Part shown: in pieces, positions 1-8,921 of the stretch
How the letters are laid out: each line of letters starts with the position of its first letter
Position numbering within the stretch: position 1 is the first letter of the stretch
NCBI GenBank assembly: GCA_030141605.1
Contig: JAQGDQ010002388.1
Span: 170,452-234,451, forward strand
Origin: Tubiluchus corallicola
Taxonomy: Eukaryota > Priapulida > Priapulimorpha > Priapulimorphida > Tubiluchidae
Reading direction: 5' to 3'
DNA: 64,000 bases
Made by a program: the position numbers and the translations under genes
Notes under the pieces: model-generated
Databases searched by the model: none
Seen by the model: the letters and a program-made list of their open reading frames with translations, nothing else
What the model was told of the DNA's origin: nothing

Positions 1-212
1 GCAATATGAAAAAGCAAAAATCATGCCAAATATGATTGTAATTTACATATACATAGCAACGAGTAATAAAAATCTATAGGAAATTGAGAACTAGAAATAT
101 AGATGTTTGAAACAAAAGAACTCAGGGATTTTTAGCTTCTTTCAGAGACCCGATAGCAAAAATTGAAAAGCGAGTAGAGCGTAGGAAAATAAAGTATAAC
201 AACTTTTACACT

Positions 213-692
213 TTAATCTTTTCGACAAAATTCCTGAAAAAAAGATTTTAGTAGCTTTCCACAACGCCGTTCCTCTAGCCCTCCATAAACCTCGGGTTTA
301 TGTAAGCATGTATGATGATCAAAAACACGCGCTCCATGATCAACGCCCCCCCCTTTTATATCCCAAGCACCAAAATATAAACGCCTAATACGCGCATGTG
401 CAATTGCGCCCGCACACATGGCACATGGTTCTAATGTTACATACAAATCACAATCCTCTAAACGATCTTTCTCTAAATAACGACACGCAGATTGCAAAGC
501 AAGAATCTCAGCATGTGCTGTTGGATCTTTCAAAGAGTAAACAAAATTATGCGCACGCCCCACTACCAAACCATCATAAAACCGCACAACTAAAGCACCA
601 ATAGGAACTTCTTTGAAAGAAAGCCCCTTTTTAGCCTTTTCAATAGCTTTTTTCATGTAGTTATTATGAGTAGATATTGTATAGTATACCAT
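213..692 (-). CDS. tadA: tRNA-specific adenosine deaminase
   Basis: TadA deaminates the wobble adenosine of tRNA-Arg(ACG) to inosine. The cytidine/adenosine deaminase zinc site is visible: HAE (His60, catalytic Glu62) and PCAMC (Cys90, Cys93). The 159-residue length is normal for the family. A GTG one codon further upstream is also open, but the ATG at 692 has an AAGGA ribosome site about eight bases away and is preferred; Met at 656 is another possible start, because family homology begins around there. It diverges from the sugar transporter locus. Generic CMP/guanine deaminases share the fold, so the tRNA substrate is inferred from length and motif arrangement. Confidence 0.88.
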   Translation of the reverse strand: MVYYTISTHNNYMKKAIEKAKKGLSFKEVPIGALVVRFYDGLVVGRAHNFVYSLKDPTAHAEILALQSACRYLEKDRLEDCDLYVTLEPCAMCAGAIAHARIRRLYFGAWDIKGGGVDHGARVFDHHTCLHKPEVYGGLEERRCGKLLKSFFQEFCRKD

Positions 693-1027
693 CACATAAA
701 TCCTTATCTAAAAATAATCTAATGAACACTAATTCAAAAAATATTTCTAAAAATATATATTTAAAATATTATTGAAAAGCTTTTTATAAAGTAGTATTCT
801 TTGAAAATGCATGCTAGAAATAATAATGATTTAAAAGTTGCTATTATAATAAATTAAGCTTGCAACTGGGGAGCTTCTTATATGCCACACAAGCAACTAT
901 GTTATTAGCATTATAAACATAATTATGATATATACTTTTTGATTAAAGGGTAATAGTATATTTCGAACACTAGTAAAGCTCTACAATGTTTTATAAGTTT
1001 TTTAAAAACTCAAGGAGGCATTTGAGT
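693..1027. other. AT-rich divergent intergenic region
   Basis: These 335 bases lie between tadA and the first sugar-binding protein and carry no credible gene. They should hold both divergent promoters, but I cannot pick convincing -35/-10 pairs with confidence. A perfect 10-base palindrome, CATAATTATG, occurs at 918-927 and could be part of an operator. The only strong signal is the AAGGAGG ribosome site at 1012-1018. Confidence 0.5.
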
Positions 1028-2332
1028 ATGAAAATATATTTTTCTTTAAAAAAAGCATTTTTTTTAGCTTTATTCACTTCAATCATAATACCGCAATTTT
1101 TACAAGCAAAATCTGTTGAAATCACTGTATGGTTTCAAGGAAATGATGATGAGATCGTGGAATGGGTAAAGCAAATTAAAGCATTTAATGAGCAACAAAA
1201 TGAAATTTTCGTCAAATACACTATTATGCCGCATGGTGGATACAACGAACAAGTTGGCGCCGCTGCTATGTCAAAAAAGCTTCCTGACATTCTTCAATTA
1301 GATGCACCCTTCTTAGCAGGTTACGTTTGGTCCCAATACATCCAACCTATTGAACCATATATTAGCACAGATCTTCTCAAAGATATGACACCCTCAAACA
1401 AGTCACAAGGTCGTTACCCGGTCGATAACAAGCTCTATGCTATCGGCATGTTTGATAGCGCAGTTCTTCTTTATGGGAACAAAAAGTATCTGGAAAAAAT
1501 TAATGCTAGAATTCCAACTTCTGTTGATGAGCCATGGACACGAAGTGAGTTTGAAGAATATATGGAAAAGCTCGCTGAACTCCCTGAAATCCTTTGGCCC
1601 CTAGACCTACGTCTTGCTTATGGAGTTGGCGAGTGGTACACATATGCATTCTCTCCAATGTTCCAATCCATGGGCTGTGATCTCATTAATCGGAAAACAT
1701 GGACTGCACAAAAAACACTTAATGCTGCACCTTGCATTGAAGCTGCTCAAATGATGCAAGGCTGGGCAAAAAAAGGATGGATCGCTCCTGCCAGTGCTGG
1801 AAGTAGCGTTTTCTTTAATGATGATCGGCAAGTTGCTCTTAAGCTTGGTGGCAATTGGGGCTATAAAGATGCAGAGCCTTTCCTTAAAGAAGATCTCGTA
1901 GCTATGCCCTATCCTAAATTTGGAGGCAAGCATGTCTCTCCTAACGGAACATGGATATGGGCGATTACAAAAAGCAGCAAAAACCCAAAAGCCGCTGGAA
2001 AATTTATCGAATATCTTGTTAATACAGAAACAATCGCAAACTTTGCTGATGCCCGTGCTGCAGTACCAGGCCTTTCTTCCGCTATCAAAATCTCAGAGCT
2101 TTATCAAGAGGGTGGAGCTCTTGATATCATCTCTCAACAAGCTGAAAAAACCGCTTTTGAAAGACCACCACATCCAGCATACCCAGTAATTACTGTCTCT
2201 TTTGCTAATGCAATAAATAACATTCTTAGTGGTGGCAATTCAAAACGAGAACTAACAAATGCCGCAAAGAAAATTGACGATGATATTGAAGATAATAGCG
2301 GCTATCCTCCCTATGTGCATGGAGCACGTTAA
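1028..2332 (+). CDS. Sugar ABC transporter periplasmic binding protein 1
   Basis: Extracellular solute-binding protein of the family 1 (MalE/UgpB-like) type, predicted to capture a sugar in the periplasm and deliver it to the two permeases encoded downstream. The protein starts with a basic stretch and a hydrophobic signal peptide (cleavage plausible after LQA near residue 27), with no lipobox. An upstream in-frame ATG at 986 exists, but the ATG at 1028 sits nine bases after a perfect AAGGAGG, so 434 residues is the better model. The neighbour at 2546 is a clear paralogue: both share the YGNKKYLE, DARIP/NARIP and NPKAAGKFIE/NPQAAGKFIE blocks. The substrate is not readable from sequence; the downstream glycosidase points to a fructose-containing sugar. 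Confidence 0.85.
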   Translation: MKIYFSLKKAFFLALFTSIIIPQFLQAKSVEITVWFQGNDDEIVEWVKQIKAFNEQQNEIFVKYTIMPHGGYNEQVGAAAMSKKLPDILQLDAPFLAGYVWSQYIQPIEPYISTDLLKDMTPSNKSQGRYPVDNKLYAIGMFDSAVLLYGNKKYLEKINARIPTSVDEPWTRSEFEEYMEKLAELPEILWPLDLRLAYGVGEWYTYAFSPMFQSMGCDLINRKTWTAQKTLNAAPCIEAAQMMQGWAKKGWIAPASAGSSVFFNDDRQVALKLGGNWGYKDAEPFLKEDLVAMPYPKFGGKHVSPNGTWIWAITKSSKNPKAAGKFIEYLVNTETIANFADARAAVPGLSSAIKISELYQEGGALDIISQQAEKTAFERPPHPAYPVITVSFANAINNILSGGNSKRELTNAAKKIDDDIEDNSGYPPYVHGAR

Positions 2333-2369
2333 GTATTAAATAAACTTTAAGAAATTAAGCTAGAAATAT

Positions 2370-2390
2370 AAGCATTCTTTATGCTTTTTT
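2370..2390 (+). terminator. Weak intrinsic terminator or attenuator
   Basis: AAGCAT (2370-2375) and ATGCTT (2381-2386) form a perfect six-base stem with a five-base loop, followed directly by a T run. It lies 38 bases after the first binding-protein gene. The short AT-rich stem suggests partial termination, which could make binding protein 1 more abundant than the downstream genes. Confidence 0.4.
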
Positions 2391-2464
2391 ACTTGGATTA
2401 TTGAAAATATGACTTTCATATATAGCTTACAGTAAATTTTTTCTAAATAACTTGTTTGCTACCG

Positions 2465-2492
2465 TTGCTCTAAATAGTATAAGTTGTATTAT
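2465..2492 (+). promoter_or_regulatory. Possible promoter of second binding-protein gene
   Basis: TTGCTC (2465-2470) and TATTAT (2487-2492) are separated by 16 bases. This would give an independent start for the 2546 gene downstream of the weak terminator. In such AT-rich DNA, matches of this quality occur by chance. Confidence 0.3.
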
Positions 2493-2545
2493 GCGTTTTA
2501 ATATGTTAATAAAGCCTATGTAAACTTAAATATTAAGGTCTCAGC

Positions 2546-3832
2546 ATGAAAATATCATTGTTCTATAAAGCCAATTTAATAATAGGGCTATTTCTGTTTT
2601 TATCTGGATTCGCAAATCCAGATAGAACCATAGTTACAATATGGTTACAAAATCAAGATAAAAATATAACCGACTGGATTACAACAATTCAAGGGTTTAA
2701 TATACAACAAGAAGATAATATTTTCATTGATTATCGTGTTATTGATTATTTAGAAATCGAAAATCGCCTTTTTTCTGCACTCAGAGCAGGGACACTGCCT
2801 GATATTATTCAAATCAATGCAAGCTTTCTGAATGAGTATGCACAAAACAACTTGTTTACTCCTATTTCTCCTTATATCAGCCCTTACATCATCAATGATA
2901 TGACTCTTTCAAATAAACAAAAAGGAACCTACCATCTTGATAATGAGCTTTACGGAATTTCCCTTTTTGAAAGCAGCCCTATTCTTTATGGAAATAAAAA
3001 ATATCTTGAGGAAATTGACGCTAGAATTCCACAATCTTTAGATGAAGTTTGGACAACAAGAGAATTTGAAGGCTATATGAGAAAACTCTCTAAAATTCCT
3101 GGTGTTTTTGCAGCACTTGATATGCAATTTTACTATCAATTTCCTCACTGGATTACACATCTCATCTTTCCCATTTTTCAGGCTATGGGGTGTAGAGCAA
3201 TCAACACAGAGGATGATAAAGTTAGTGGAGCTTTAAATTCAGAGCCTTGCCTACAAGCAGCTAAAAAAATACAATATTGGAATATTCGAGAATGGATTAC
3301 ACCACTAGATACTATATCAAATATTCTTATTAACCAGAACAGATTTTCTACTCTTAAATTCGATAACTATCTAGGAAATCTTAAAATACAAGATTTTCTC
3401 TCAGAAGATATCGCTATTATACCTTTTCCTCAATTTGGCGAAGACTATATCGCCCCTACTAGCTCATGGTCTTTCGCACTTTCAAAAAACACAAAAAATC
3501 CTCAAGCTGCTGGAAAGTTTATCGAACACCTCATTAGGAAAACTAATTTTGACAACTATGTTGCAGTCCCAGGATTTAAATCTATCATTGAATCCTCTCC
3601 TCTTTATCAAAAGGGTGCTCCTTTAAATATCATGGTCCAACAAATTGAAAAGTCAGTGCCACAAACAACAAGATATGCTCCTTATAAAACCTTCACTTTA
3701 ATTTTTTCTACACTCCTATCCAATATCTTGTCTGGCAAAAAGCCAGAAACAGAGCTCATTTACGCCTCGCAAAAAATTGATGACGCAATTGCTCAATATA
3801 GGAGGTTATTTGGTTCTTATCCTAGGTATTGA
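2546..3832 (+). CDS. Sugar ABC transporter periplasmic binding protein 2
   Basis: Paralogue of the preceding binding protein, 428 residues, same family 1 fold and same block order, and also with a signal peptide (cleavage plausible after SGFA near residue 23). It probably arose by tandem duplication and has diverged, especially in the C-terminal half, where it is shorter around residues 335-350. That divergence could alter ligand range. No frameshift or stop is seen. It is followed 63 bases later by the first permease gene. Which of the two proteins feeds the permeases, or whether both do, cannot be told from sequence. Confidence 0.82.
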   Translation: MKISLFYKANLIIGLFLFLSGFANPDRTIVTIWLQNQDKNITDWITTIQGFNIQQEDNIFIDYRVIDYLEIENRLFSALRAGTLPDIIQINASFLNEYAQNNLFTPISPYISPYIINDMTLSNKQKGTYHLDNELYGISLFESSPILYGNKKYLEEIDARIPQSLDEVWTTREFEGYMRKLSKIPGVFAALDMQFYYQFPHWITHLIFPIFQAMGCRAINTEDDKVSGALNSEPCLQAAKKIQYWNIREWITPLDTISNILINQNRFSTLKFDNYLGNLKIQDFLSEDIAIIPFPQFGEDYIAPTSSWSFALSKNTKNPQAAGKFIEHLIRKTNFDNYVAVPGFKSIIESSPLYQKGAPLNIMVQQIEKSVPQTTRYAPYKTFTLIFSTLLSNILSGKKPETELIYASQKIDDAIAQYRRLFGSYPRY

Positions 3833-3895
3833 TTTATACACTTTGTAAGAAATACGCAAACACTAAATAAAAAACACCATTAGGTAATCATAAAC

Positions 3896-4819
3896 ATGCA
3901 GCAATCAGTGCCATTTTCAAAAAAGTGGAACAAAATTAAAAATAAAGATACATATCAGCCTATTTTAATGCTTCTTCCCGCTTTTATCTTTATTGCAATT
4001 TTTCTGGTTATTCCTTTTTTCTTAGCTTTTTATTTCTCTCTTACAAATGAACGACTAATTCCAAGACCAATACCAACAAAATTTGTTGGCTTACAGAATT
4101 ATACCCGAATTCTACAAGATGAGCAATTTTGGATCGCTTTTTGGAATGTTTGCAGGTTTGCTATCATGGTCATTCCTCTTCAATGCGGCACTGCATTGTT
4201 GATGGCAACCCTCATTAATCAAAAAATACCCTGTAAAAATTTCTTTAGAAGTGCCCTTTTTCTCCCCGCCATGACATCCATGGTCGTTGTTTGTGTTATA
4301 TGGGGCAGTCTTTTTCAATACCCTAATGGTGTTCTAAACACTATTATCTCTCTTCTTACATTTGGGCTTGCTGGTAATATTGACTGGCTTCAAAATCCTT
4401 CTCTTGCTATGCCCTCAATCGTTCTTCTCTCCGCATGGCAAGGGTATGGTATCCAGATGATCATATATCTCGCTGGACTCCAAAATATTTCCTTAGAGCT
4501 TTATGATGCTGCCAAAATTGACGGTGCAAGCGTGTGGCAGCGCTTCTGGAATATAACATTTCCAGGGCTTTATAGAACACATATTTTCGTTATCATTACA
4601 ACAACAATTCAAGCTTTCAAGCTCTTCACTCAGGTTAATATTATGACACAAGGCGGTCCTCTTGGCAGCACAAATACCGTCGTTCGATATATATATGTCT
4701 CTGGATTTATTGAACAAAAAGTTGGATACGCGGCGGCGGCTTCTATTATTTTCTTCTTTTTCGTTCTCATAATTTCAGCCTTCCAGCGCTACATTCTTAA
4801 AGATACAAAGTCAACCTAA
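3896..4819 (+). CDS. Sugar ABC transporter permease, MalF-type
   Basis: Integral membrane permease of the carbohydrate-uptake-1 (CUT1) family, 307 residues with about six membrane spans. The cytoplasmic EAA loop that docks the ATPase reads DAAKIDGASVWQRF and lies near residue 205. The first long hydrophobic span is at about residues 22-44, after a polar N-terminus. It pairs with the second permease, whose start follows 13 bases after this stop, so the two are surely cotranscribed. The expected heterodimer partner and binding proteins are adjacent; the ATPase is not. Confidence 0.9.
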   Translation: MQQSVPFSKKWNKIKNKDTYQPILMLLPAFIFIAIFLVIPFFLAFYFSLTNERLIPRPIPTKFVGLQNYTRILQDEQFWIAFWNVCRFAIMVIPLQCGTALLMATLINQKIPCKNFFRSALFLPAMTSMVVVCVIWGSLFQYPNGVLNTIISLLTFGLAGNIDWLQNPSLAMPSIVLLSAWQGYGIQMIIYLAGLQNISLELYDAAKIDGASVWQRFWNITFPGLYRTHIFVIITTTIQAFKLFTQVNIMTQGGPLGSTNTVVRYIYVSGFIEQKVGYAAAASIIFFFFVLIISAFQRYILKDTKST

Positions 4820-4832
4820 AAGATAAAAAACT

Positions 4833-5669
4833 ATGAAACAAAACACACTTAGAAATATTCAGATCATAAGTTTAACCATTATTGTCGTTGTTCTTTGTTC
4901 TCCTCTCTTGTTAATGTTCGCCTCAAGCTTAAAAACAAATGAATATGAAATTCTTAAAGATTTCGGAAGCCTGAAAGCATTCTACGTCACAGATCCAACA
5001 TTAAAAAATTTTCATGAACTCCTTCTTTCCGATGTGCTTCCCTTTGGACGATACATCATTAATTCCTTTATCATTGTCTCATGTACTGTCTTTGGAGGAA
5101 TTATCATAAATTCAATGGCTGGATATACTCTTGCAATTGGAAAATTTCCCTATAAAAATATTATCTTAACATTCCTCATTTCTGTTTATATTATTCCCTT
5201 TGAGGCTATTGTAATTCCTCTACTTCTTGTTGTTAACAAAATGGGCATTATGGATACGCTTACTGTACAAATTGTCCCTAAAATCGCAAATGCTTTCTTC
5301 ATATATCTTTTCTATCAATTTTTTATGCTCGTCCCTAAAGATCTTGCGGAAGCTGCAAAAACAGATGGAGCTTCTTTCTTCCAAACATACTGGCGAATCT
5401 ATATTCCTCTGTCTATACCAACAATGGCAACTGTTGCTATTCTTCAGGCTTTAGAGTCTTGGAATGATTACCTCTGGCCTCTCATGGTTGCAAGAGCTGA
5501 TGAAGCTAGACCTATCTCTATTGGTGTTGCTATGTTTTTTACAGAGCATATCAAATGGGATAAAGCCATGGCTGCTTCTGTACTTATGATGATCCCCATT
5601 CTCATCTTATATCTTGTTTTTCAAAGATGGTTCATTCAATCCCTTATGGGCTCTGCCGTTAAAGGTTAA
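4833..5669 (+). CDS. Sugar ABC transporter permease, MalG-type
   Basis: Second CUT1 inner-membrane permease, 278 residues, about six spans. It has the EAA-loop consensus EAAKTDGASFFQTY near residue 172 and the typical MalG-like C-terminus ending shortly after the last span. It forms the translocation pore with the upstream permease. The next gene, a glycosidase, begins 30 bases after the stop, which supports one operon for import and breakdown of the same sugar. Confidence 0.9.
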   Translation: MKQNTLRNIQIISLTIIVVVLCSPLLLMFASSLKTNEYEILKDFGSLKAFYVTDPTLKNFHELLLSDVLPFGRYIINSFIIVSCTVFGGIIINSMAGYTLAIGKFPYKNIILTFLISVYIIPFEAIVIPLLLVVNKMGIMDTLTVQIVPKIANAFFIYLFYQFFMLVPKDLAEAAKTDGASFFQTYWRIYIPLSIPTMATVAILQALESWNDYLWPLMVARADEARPISIGVAMFFTEHIKWDKAMAASVLMMIPILILYLVFQRWFIQSLMGSAVKG

Positions 5670-5699
5670 AAAAAATCATAAATATTAAGTGACTGTAAC

Positions 5700-6662
5700 A
5701 TGTTTAAACCCACAAATCGATTTCTTTGGGACTTTTGGATTCTGAAAGAAAATAAAACCTATACTCTTTTTTATTTAACAGCTCCTATAGATCCCAATCC
5801 AGAAACACGCCATAGTAACGCAAAAGTAGCCATGGCAACTTCCCAAGATCTTAAACATTGGAGTGATAAAGGAATTATCTTTTCACCACCAGATGATGAA
5901 AAGCAATGGGATAACAGAACTATATGGACAGGAAGTGTTCTTAAAATCAACCCTAATATTCATAATTATAAATATGTCATGATGTATACAGGCACAAATA
6001 AAATAGAAAAAGCCACTATGCAGAGAATTGGGCTTGCATTTTCTAATGATCTTATAAACTGGTCTAGAAGTAGCGCTAACCCCTTAGAAGTTGATCAACG
6101 CTTTTATGCAACTCATAATCCTTATCACTATAATGATACAGCTTGGCGCGATCCATGGATTTACTTTGATGAAAAAAAGCAAGACTATTCCGCTCTTATT
6201 ACTGCTGAAAATAAAAACTTCCCACAAGAGCAATCTGGATGTGTTGCTATTGCACGATCTAAAGACTTAATAAAATGGCGCTGCTATCCCCCAATTACTC
6301 CATTAACTCCTCTGCGGCAAATGGAAGTTCCTTTCATCCATTATCATAACAAGCTATATTATTTGTTTGTTAACGCTACTCAGGATTGTGTCTTACCTAA
6401 CACAGAAATTCCTCGAAAAAGTGGGACATTTTATTTTACGTCTGCTACCATTGATAAAGACTATCAGTACAAAGGAATGCTTTATGGTGTCGATTCTCCT
6501 ATGCCACAACTTTATACACCAAAATTCATTAAAGATCCCCAAGAAAACCTCGTTATGCTTGCTTGGAAAGGATACGATGAAAATAATAATTTCGGTGGCT
6601 ATCTGATTGACCCCATCCCTGTAACCTTTTCAGATAAAGGTGCAGTTATATTGAACTTCTAA
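5700..6662 (+). CDS. Glycoside hydrolase, GH32/GH68-like five-blade propeller
   Basis: A 320-residue protein with the clan GH-J signature set: an N-terminal WDFW block with candidate nucleophile Asp11, the WRDPW motif (Arg150-Asp151-Pro152) that stabilises the transition state, and QMEVP with candidate acid/base Glu209. No signal peptide is visible, so it should act in the cytoplasm on sugar brought in by the adjacent ABC permeases. Known members of this clan cleave beta-fructosides such as sucrose and fructo-oligosaccharides. It lacks the C-terminal beta-sandwich of classic invertases. GH43 or GH130-like specificity cannot be excluded. Last gene of the transporter operon. Confidence 0.75.
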   Translation: MFKPTNRFLWDFWILKENKTYTLFYLTAPIDPNPETRHSNAKVAMATSQDLKHWSDKGIIFSPPDDEKQWDNRTIWTGSVLKINPNIHNYKYVMMYTGTNKIEKATMQRIGLAFSNDLINWSRSSANPLEVDQRFYATHNPYHYNDTAWRDPWIYFDEKKQDYSALITAENKNFPQEQSGCVAIARSKDLIKWRCYPPITPLTPLRQMEVPFIHYHNKLYYLFVNATQDCVLPNTEIPRKSGTFYFTSATIDKDYQYKGMLYGVDSPMPQLYTPKFIKDPQENLVMLAWKGYDENNNFGGYLIDPIPVTFSDKGAVILNF

Positions 6663-6775
6663 AAAGAAACATCTGTAGTAGCACTAAATAAATACCATAG
6701 ATAAAATAATGTAACTAATAATATAAAGATACACATTAGATACTGTGCTCAACTCAGTAACTAAAGACAGGTAAC

Positions 6776-7663
6776 TTAGGAAAGTTCACCACCTGCATCT
6801 TTCAATACTAAAGTCTGCATTTTCTGAAAAGCTTTCGCCTCTAGCTGACGAATACGCTCTCTGCTAATATTCAGCTTCTGGCTTAATACCTCAAGTGTAA
6901 CAGGCTTCTCCCGAAGCTTGCGTTCTCGGATAATTAGCTGTTCTCGCTCTGACAGTTGTGACAAAACTTTGTCTAAGATCTTGTACTGCAAACGTTTCTT
7001 CTCTTCTGAAACAAGCATTGCTTCTGGACCTAATGTTTTATCTTCTAGGAAATCCATTCTCTCTGTAGTTCCATCTTCCAGTAAAGGAGTATTTAAAGAG
7101 CTATCTCGATAAGATAAACGTCTATTAAACTCAATAAGTTCCTTCTCACCAACCCCTGTTTCCTCTGCTAAGCGCTGTGCATCTTCTTTACTTAAGTCTC
7201 CATTATCGAAAATATTCAACTTTCTTTTTAATTTTTTAAAGCTAAAAAAAAGCTTTTTTTGAGATTCCATTGATCCAATTCTTACAAGAGACCATGACTT
7301 TAATATATATTCAGAAATCGCCGCTTTGATCCACCACATTGCATAAGTCGCTAAGCGAAAGCCTCTCTCAGGATCAAAACGACGAACAGCCTTCATTAAC
7401 CCTGTGTTTCCCTCTGCAATCAAATCTGAAACTAGCAAACCATATCCTTTATATTGCATAGCCATCTTTACAACAAGGCGCAAATGGCTAGTTACAAGAC
7501 GGTGTGCTGCCTTCAAATCCTTATGATCACGCCAGCGGCACGCAAGCATATACTCTTCTTCAGAACTAAGAATTGGAAATTTCCATATCTCTGCGATCCA
7601 GAAAGAAAGATCTTCCTCTCTTTGTAAAACAGGAAGTGCGCTACTATCGTAATATGTTGCCAT
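6776..7663 (-). CDS. rpoH: RNA polymerase heat-shock sigma factor RpoH
   Basis: Sigma-70 family factor of the RpoH (sigma-32) type, about 295 residues, directing transcription of heat-shock genes. Regions 2.1-2.4 are visible, with NTGLMKAVRRFDPERGFRLA and an ATYAMWWIKAAI block, and a C-terminal region 4 helix-turn-helix (LSQKLNISRERIRQLE). It is shorter than RpoD at 45906-47987 and lacks region 1.1. An upstream start at 7720 is open, but the ATG at 7663, seven bases after an AAAGGG site and opening with MATYYD, gives the usual length. It converges with the glycosidase gene. Confidence 0.92.
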   Translation of the reverse strand: MATYYDSSALPVLQREEDLSFWIAEIWKFPILSSEEEYMLACRWRDHKDLKAAHRLVTSHLRLVVKMAMQYKGYGLLVSDLIAEGNTGLMKAVRRFDPERGFRLATYAMWWIKAAISEYILKSWSLVRIGSMESQKKLFFSFKKLKRKLNIFDNGDLSKEDAQRLAEETGVGEKELIEFNRRLSYRDSSLNTPLLEDGTTERMDFLEDKTLGPEAMLVSEEKKRLQYKILDKVLSQLSEREQLIIRERKLREKPVTLEVLSQKLNISRERIRQLEAKAFQKMQTLVLKDAGGELS

Positions 7664-7739
7664 AGACTGCCCTTTAGATGTCAAAAAACACTGCTTATAA
7701 CTCCAAGAGTATAAACTCACATATATAATAAAAACAATT

Positions 7740-7768
7740 ATTTTAGCATAAAACAGTTACAAAAACAA
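7740..7768 (-). promoter_or_regulatory. Predicted rpoH promoter
   Basis: On the minus strand, TTGTTT (7763-7768) and TAAAAT (7740-7745) are 17 bases apart. The -10 hexamer is preceded by TGC, an extended -10 element. This places the start about 70 bases upstream of rpoH. Confidence 0.4.
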
Positions 7769-7888
7769 GTTTATCTATAATGTTTACAAAAAAATATAAC
7801 AATAACACTCAACTGTAAATTCTTTACCATATGATTCTAAAAGGATTGAAAAATAGGCTGATTAATCCTGTTAAATTTATTAAACCTA

Positions 7889-8653
7889 CTAAAAATCCTC
7901 TTCTAACTCTTCAATCTCTGGTAAAATGAATTCCGAGCTCTGATCATGTATACGTGCTTGGCGATTTTGATAGTACAAACTCTTAATCATTGTATATGGA
8001 TCAACAGAAGTCATAATAACCTTTTCGTAATCATCAATAATATCTGCATAAGCAACAACAGACTGAGCACTATTCGCAATATACCAGTCTGATACGTCAT
8101 AATCTAAAAAATAGGTTGCAGGATGTAAAAAAGTATCTACCCCTGTACCTAAAACATCCCGAAAGCTAGAGGTTCCTAATACTGGGATAAACAAGTAAGG
8201 TCCAAAACCTACCCCCCATCTTCCCAGTGTCTGACCAAAATCTTCCTTATGACGCTCTATACCATTTTTTCCCGCAACATCAAAAATACCCGCAACACCA
8301 AGTGTAGAATTAATACCAAAGCGCTTTATACTATTGACAAAACTATCTGAGCGCCCTTGTAACAAATTGTTCACAGCATAAGCAGGTTCTTTTAAATTTT
8401 GATGAACATTCCGTAATCCCATTTGAACTGGCGGAGGAAACATTCCTTTGTAAAAATGAGTTACTGGGCTTAAAACAACAGCATCAATAATACGATGAAT
8501 ACCAAACATAACCCTGTTAAATGGCTCTAGAGGATCTTTTATCTCACTTCCTTTACCGCCATATCCCCACGATTCCAAAGGAACAGAACAAGCAAACAAA
8601 AGACATAATATAAATATAGCCCTCAATAACTTTACCATAATCTTCACCAACAC
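7889..8653 (-). CDS. mlaA: Phospholipid-binding lipoprotein MlaA (VacJ)
   Basis: Outer-membrane lipoprotein of the MlaA family, which removes mislocalised phospholipid from the outer leaflet and passes it to MlaC. A hydrophobic N-terminus ends in a lipobox-like LFAC with candidate lipidated Cys22. The family hallmark DPLEPFNRVMF follows at about residue 40, and the GPYLFIPVLGTSSFRD block lies near residue 150. The 254-residue length is normal. No mlaC, mlaD, mlaE or mlaF is nearby, so the rest of the pathway must be elsewhere. A second start five codons in (Met6) is possible. Confidence 0.9.
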   Translation of the reverse strand: MLVKIMVKLLRAIFILCLLFACSVPLESWGYGGKGSEIKDPLEPFNRVMFGIHRIIDAVVLSPVTHFYKGMFPPPVQMGLRNVHQNLKEPAYAVNNLLQGRSDSFVNSIKRFGINSTLGVAGIFDVAGKNGIERHKEDFGQTLGRWGVGFGPYLFIPVLGTSSFRDVLGTGVDTFLHPATYFLDYDVSDWYIANSAQSVVAYADIIDDYEKVIMTSVDPYTMIKSLYYQNRQARIHDQSSEFILPEIEELEEDF

Positions 8654-8921
8654 CTCAAAAATTTACAAAATAATCATCGCTTCAGCATACTTACGCTCTT
8701 TAGTGTTTGCTATCACAATTTTATACAACCAACTGTTTAGCATTTTATAATCCAAAACAACTTTTTATTTATTCTTGCTCGCTGCAGATAATACTATATT
8801 TTTCCAGCAACTGTCAATCCTACCACAAATGCAATAATTTCATTAGGTTATTTAAACATCATAGAAAATAGTTAAGATATAAGAATGAATTTAAAACCAA
8901 TAAATCTATTGTTTTCTTATG

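Noticed and set aside
1-212. Possible gene or RNA at the left edge
   Set aside because: No frame, cloverleaf or stable hairpin could be supported; treated as non-coding DNA downstream of tadA.
986-1027. Upstream start for the first binding protein
   Set aside because: The extension would put a polar 14-residue stretch before the signal peptide, and the AAGGAGG site lies within it, correctly placed for the ATG at 1028.
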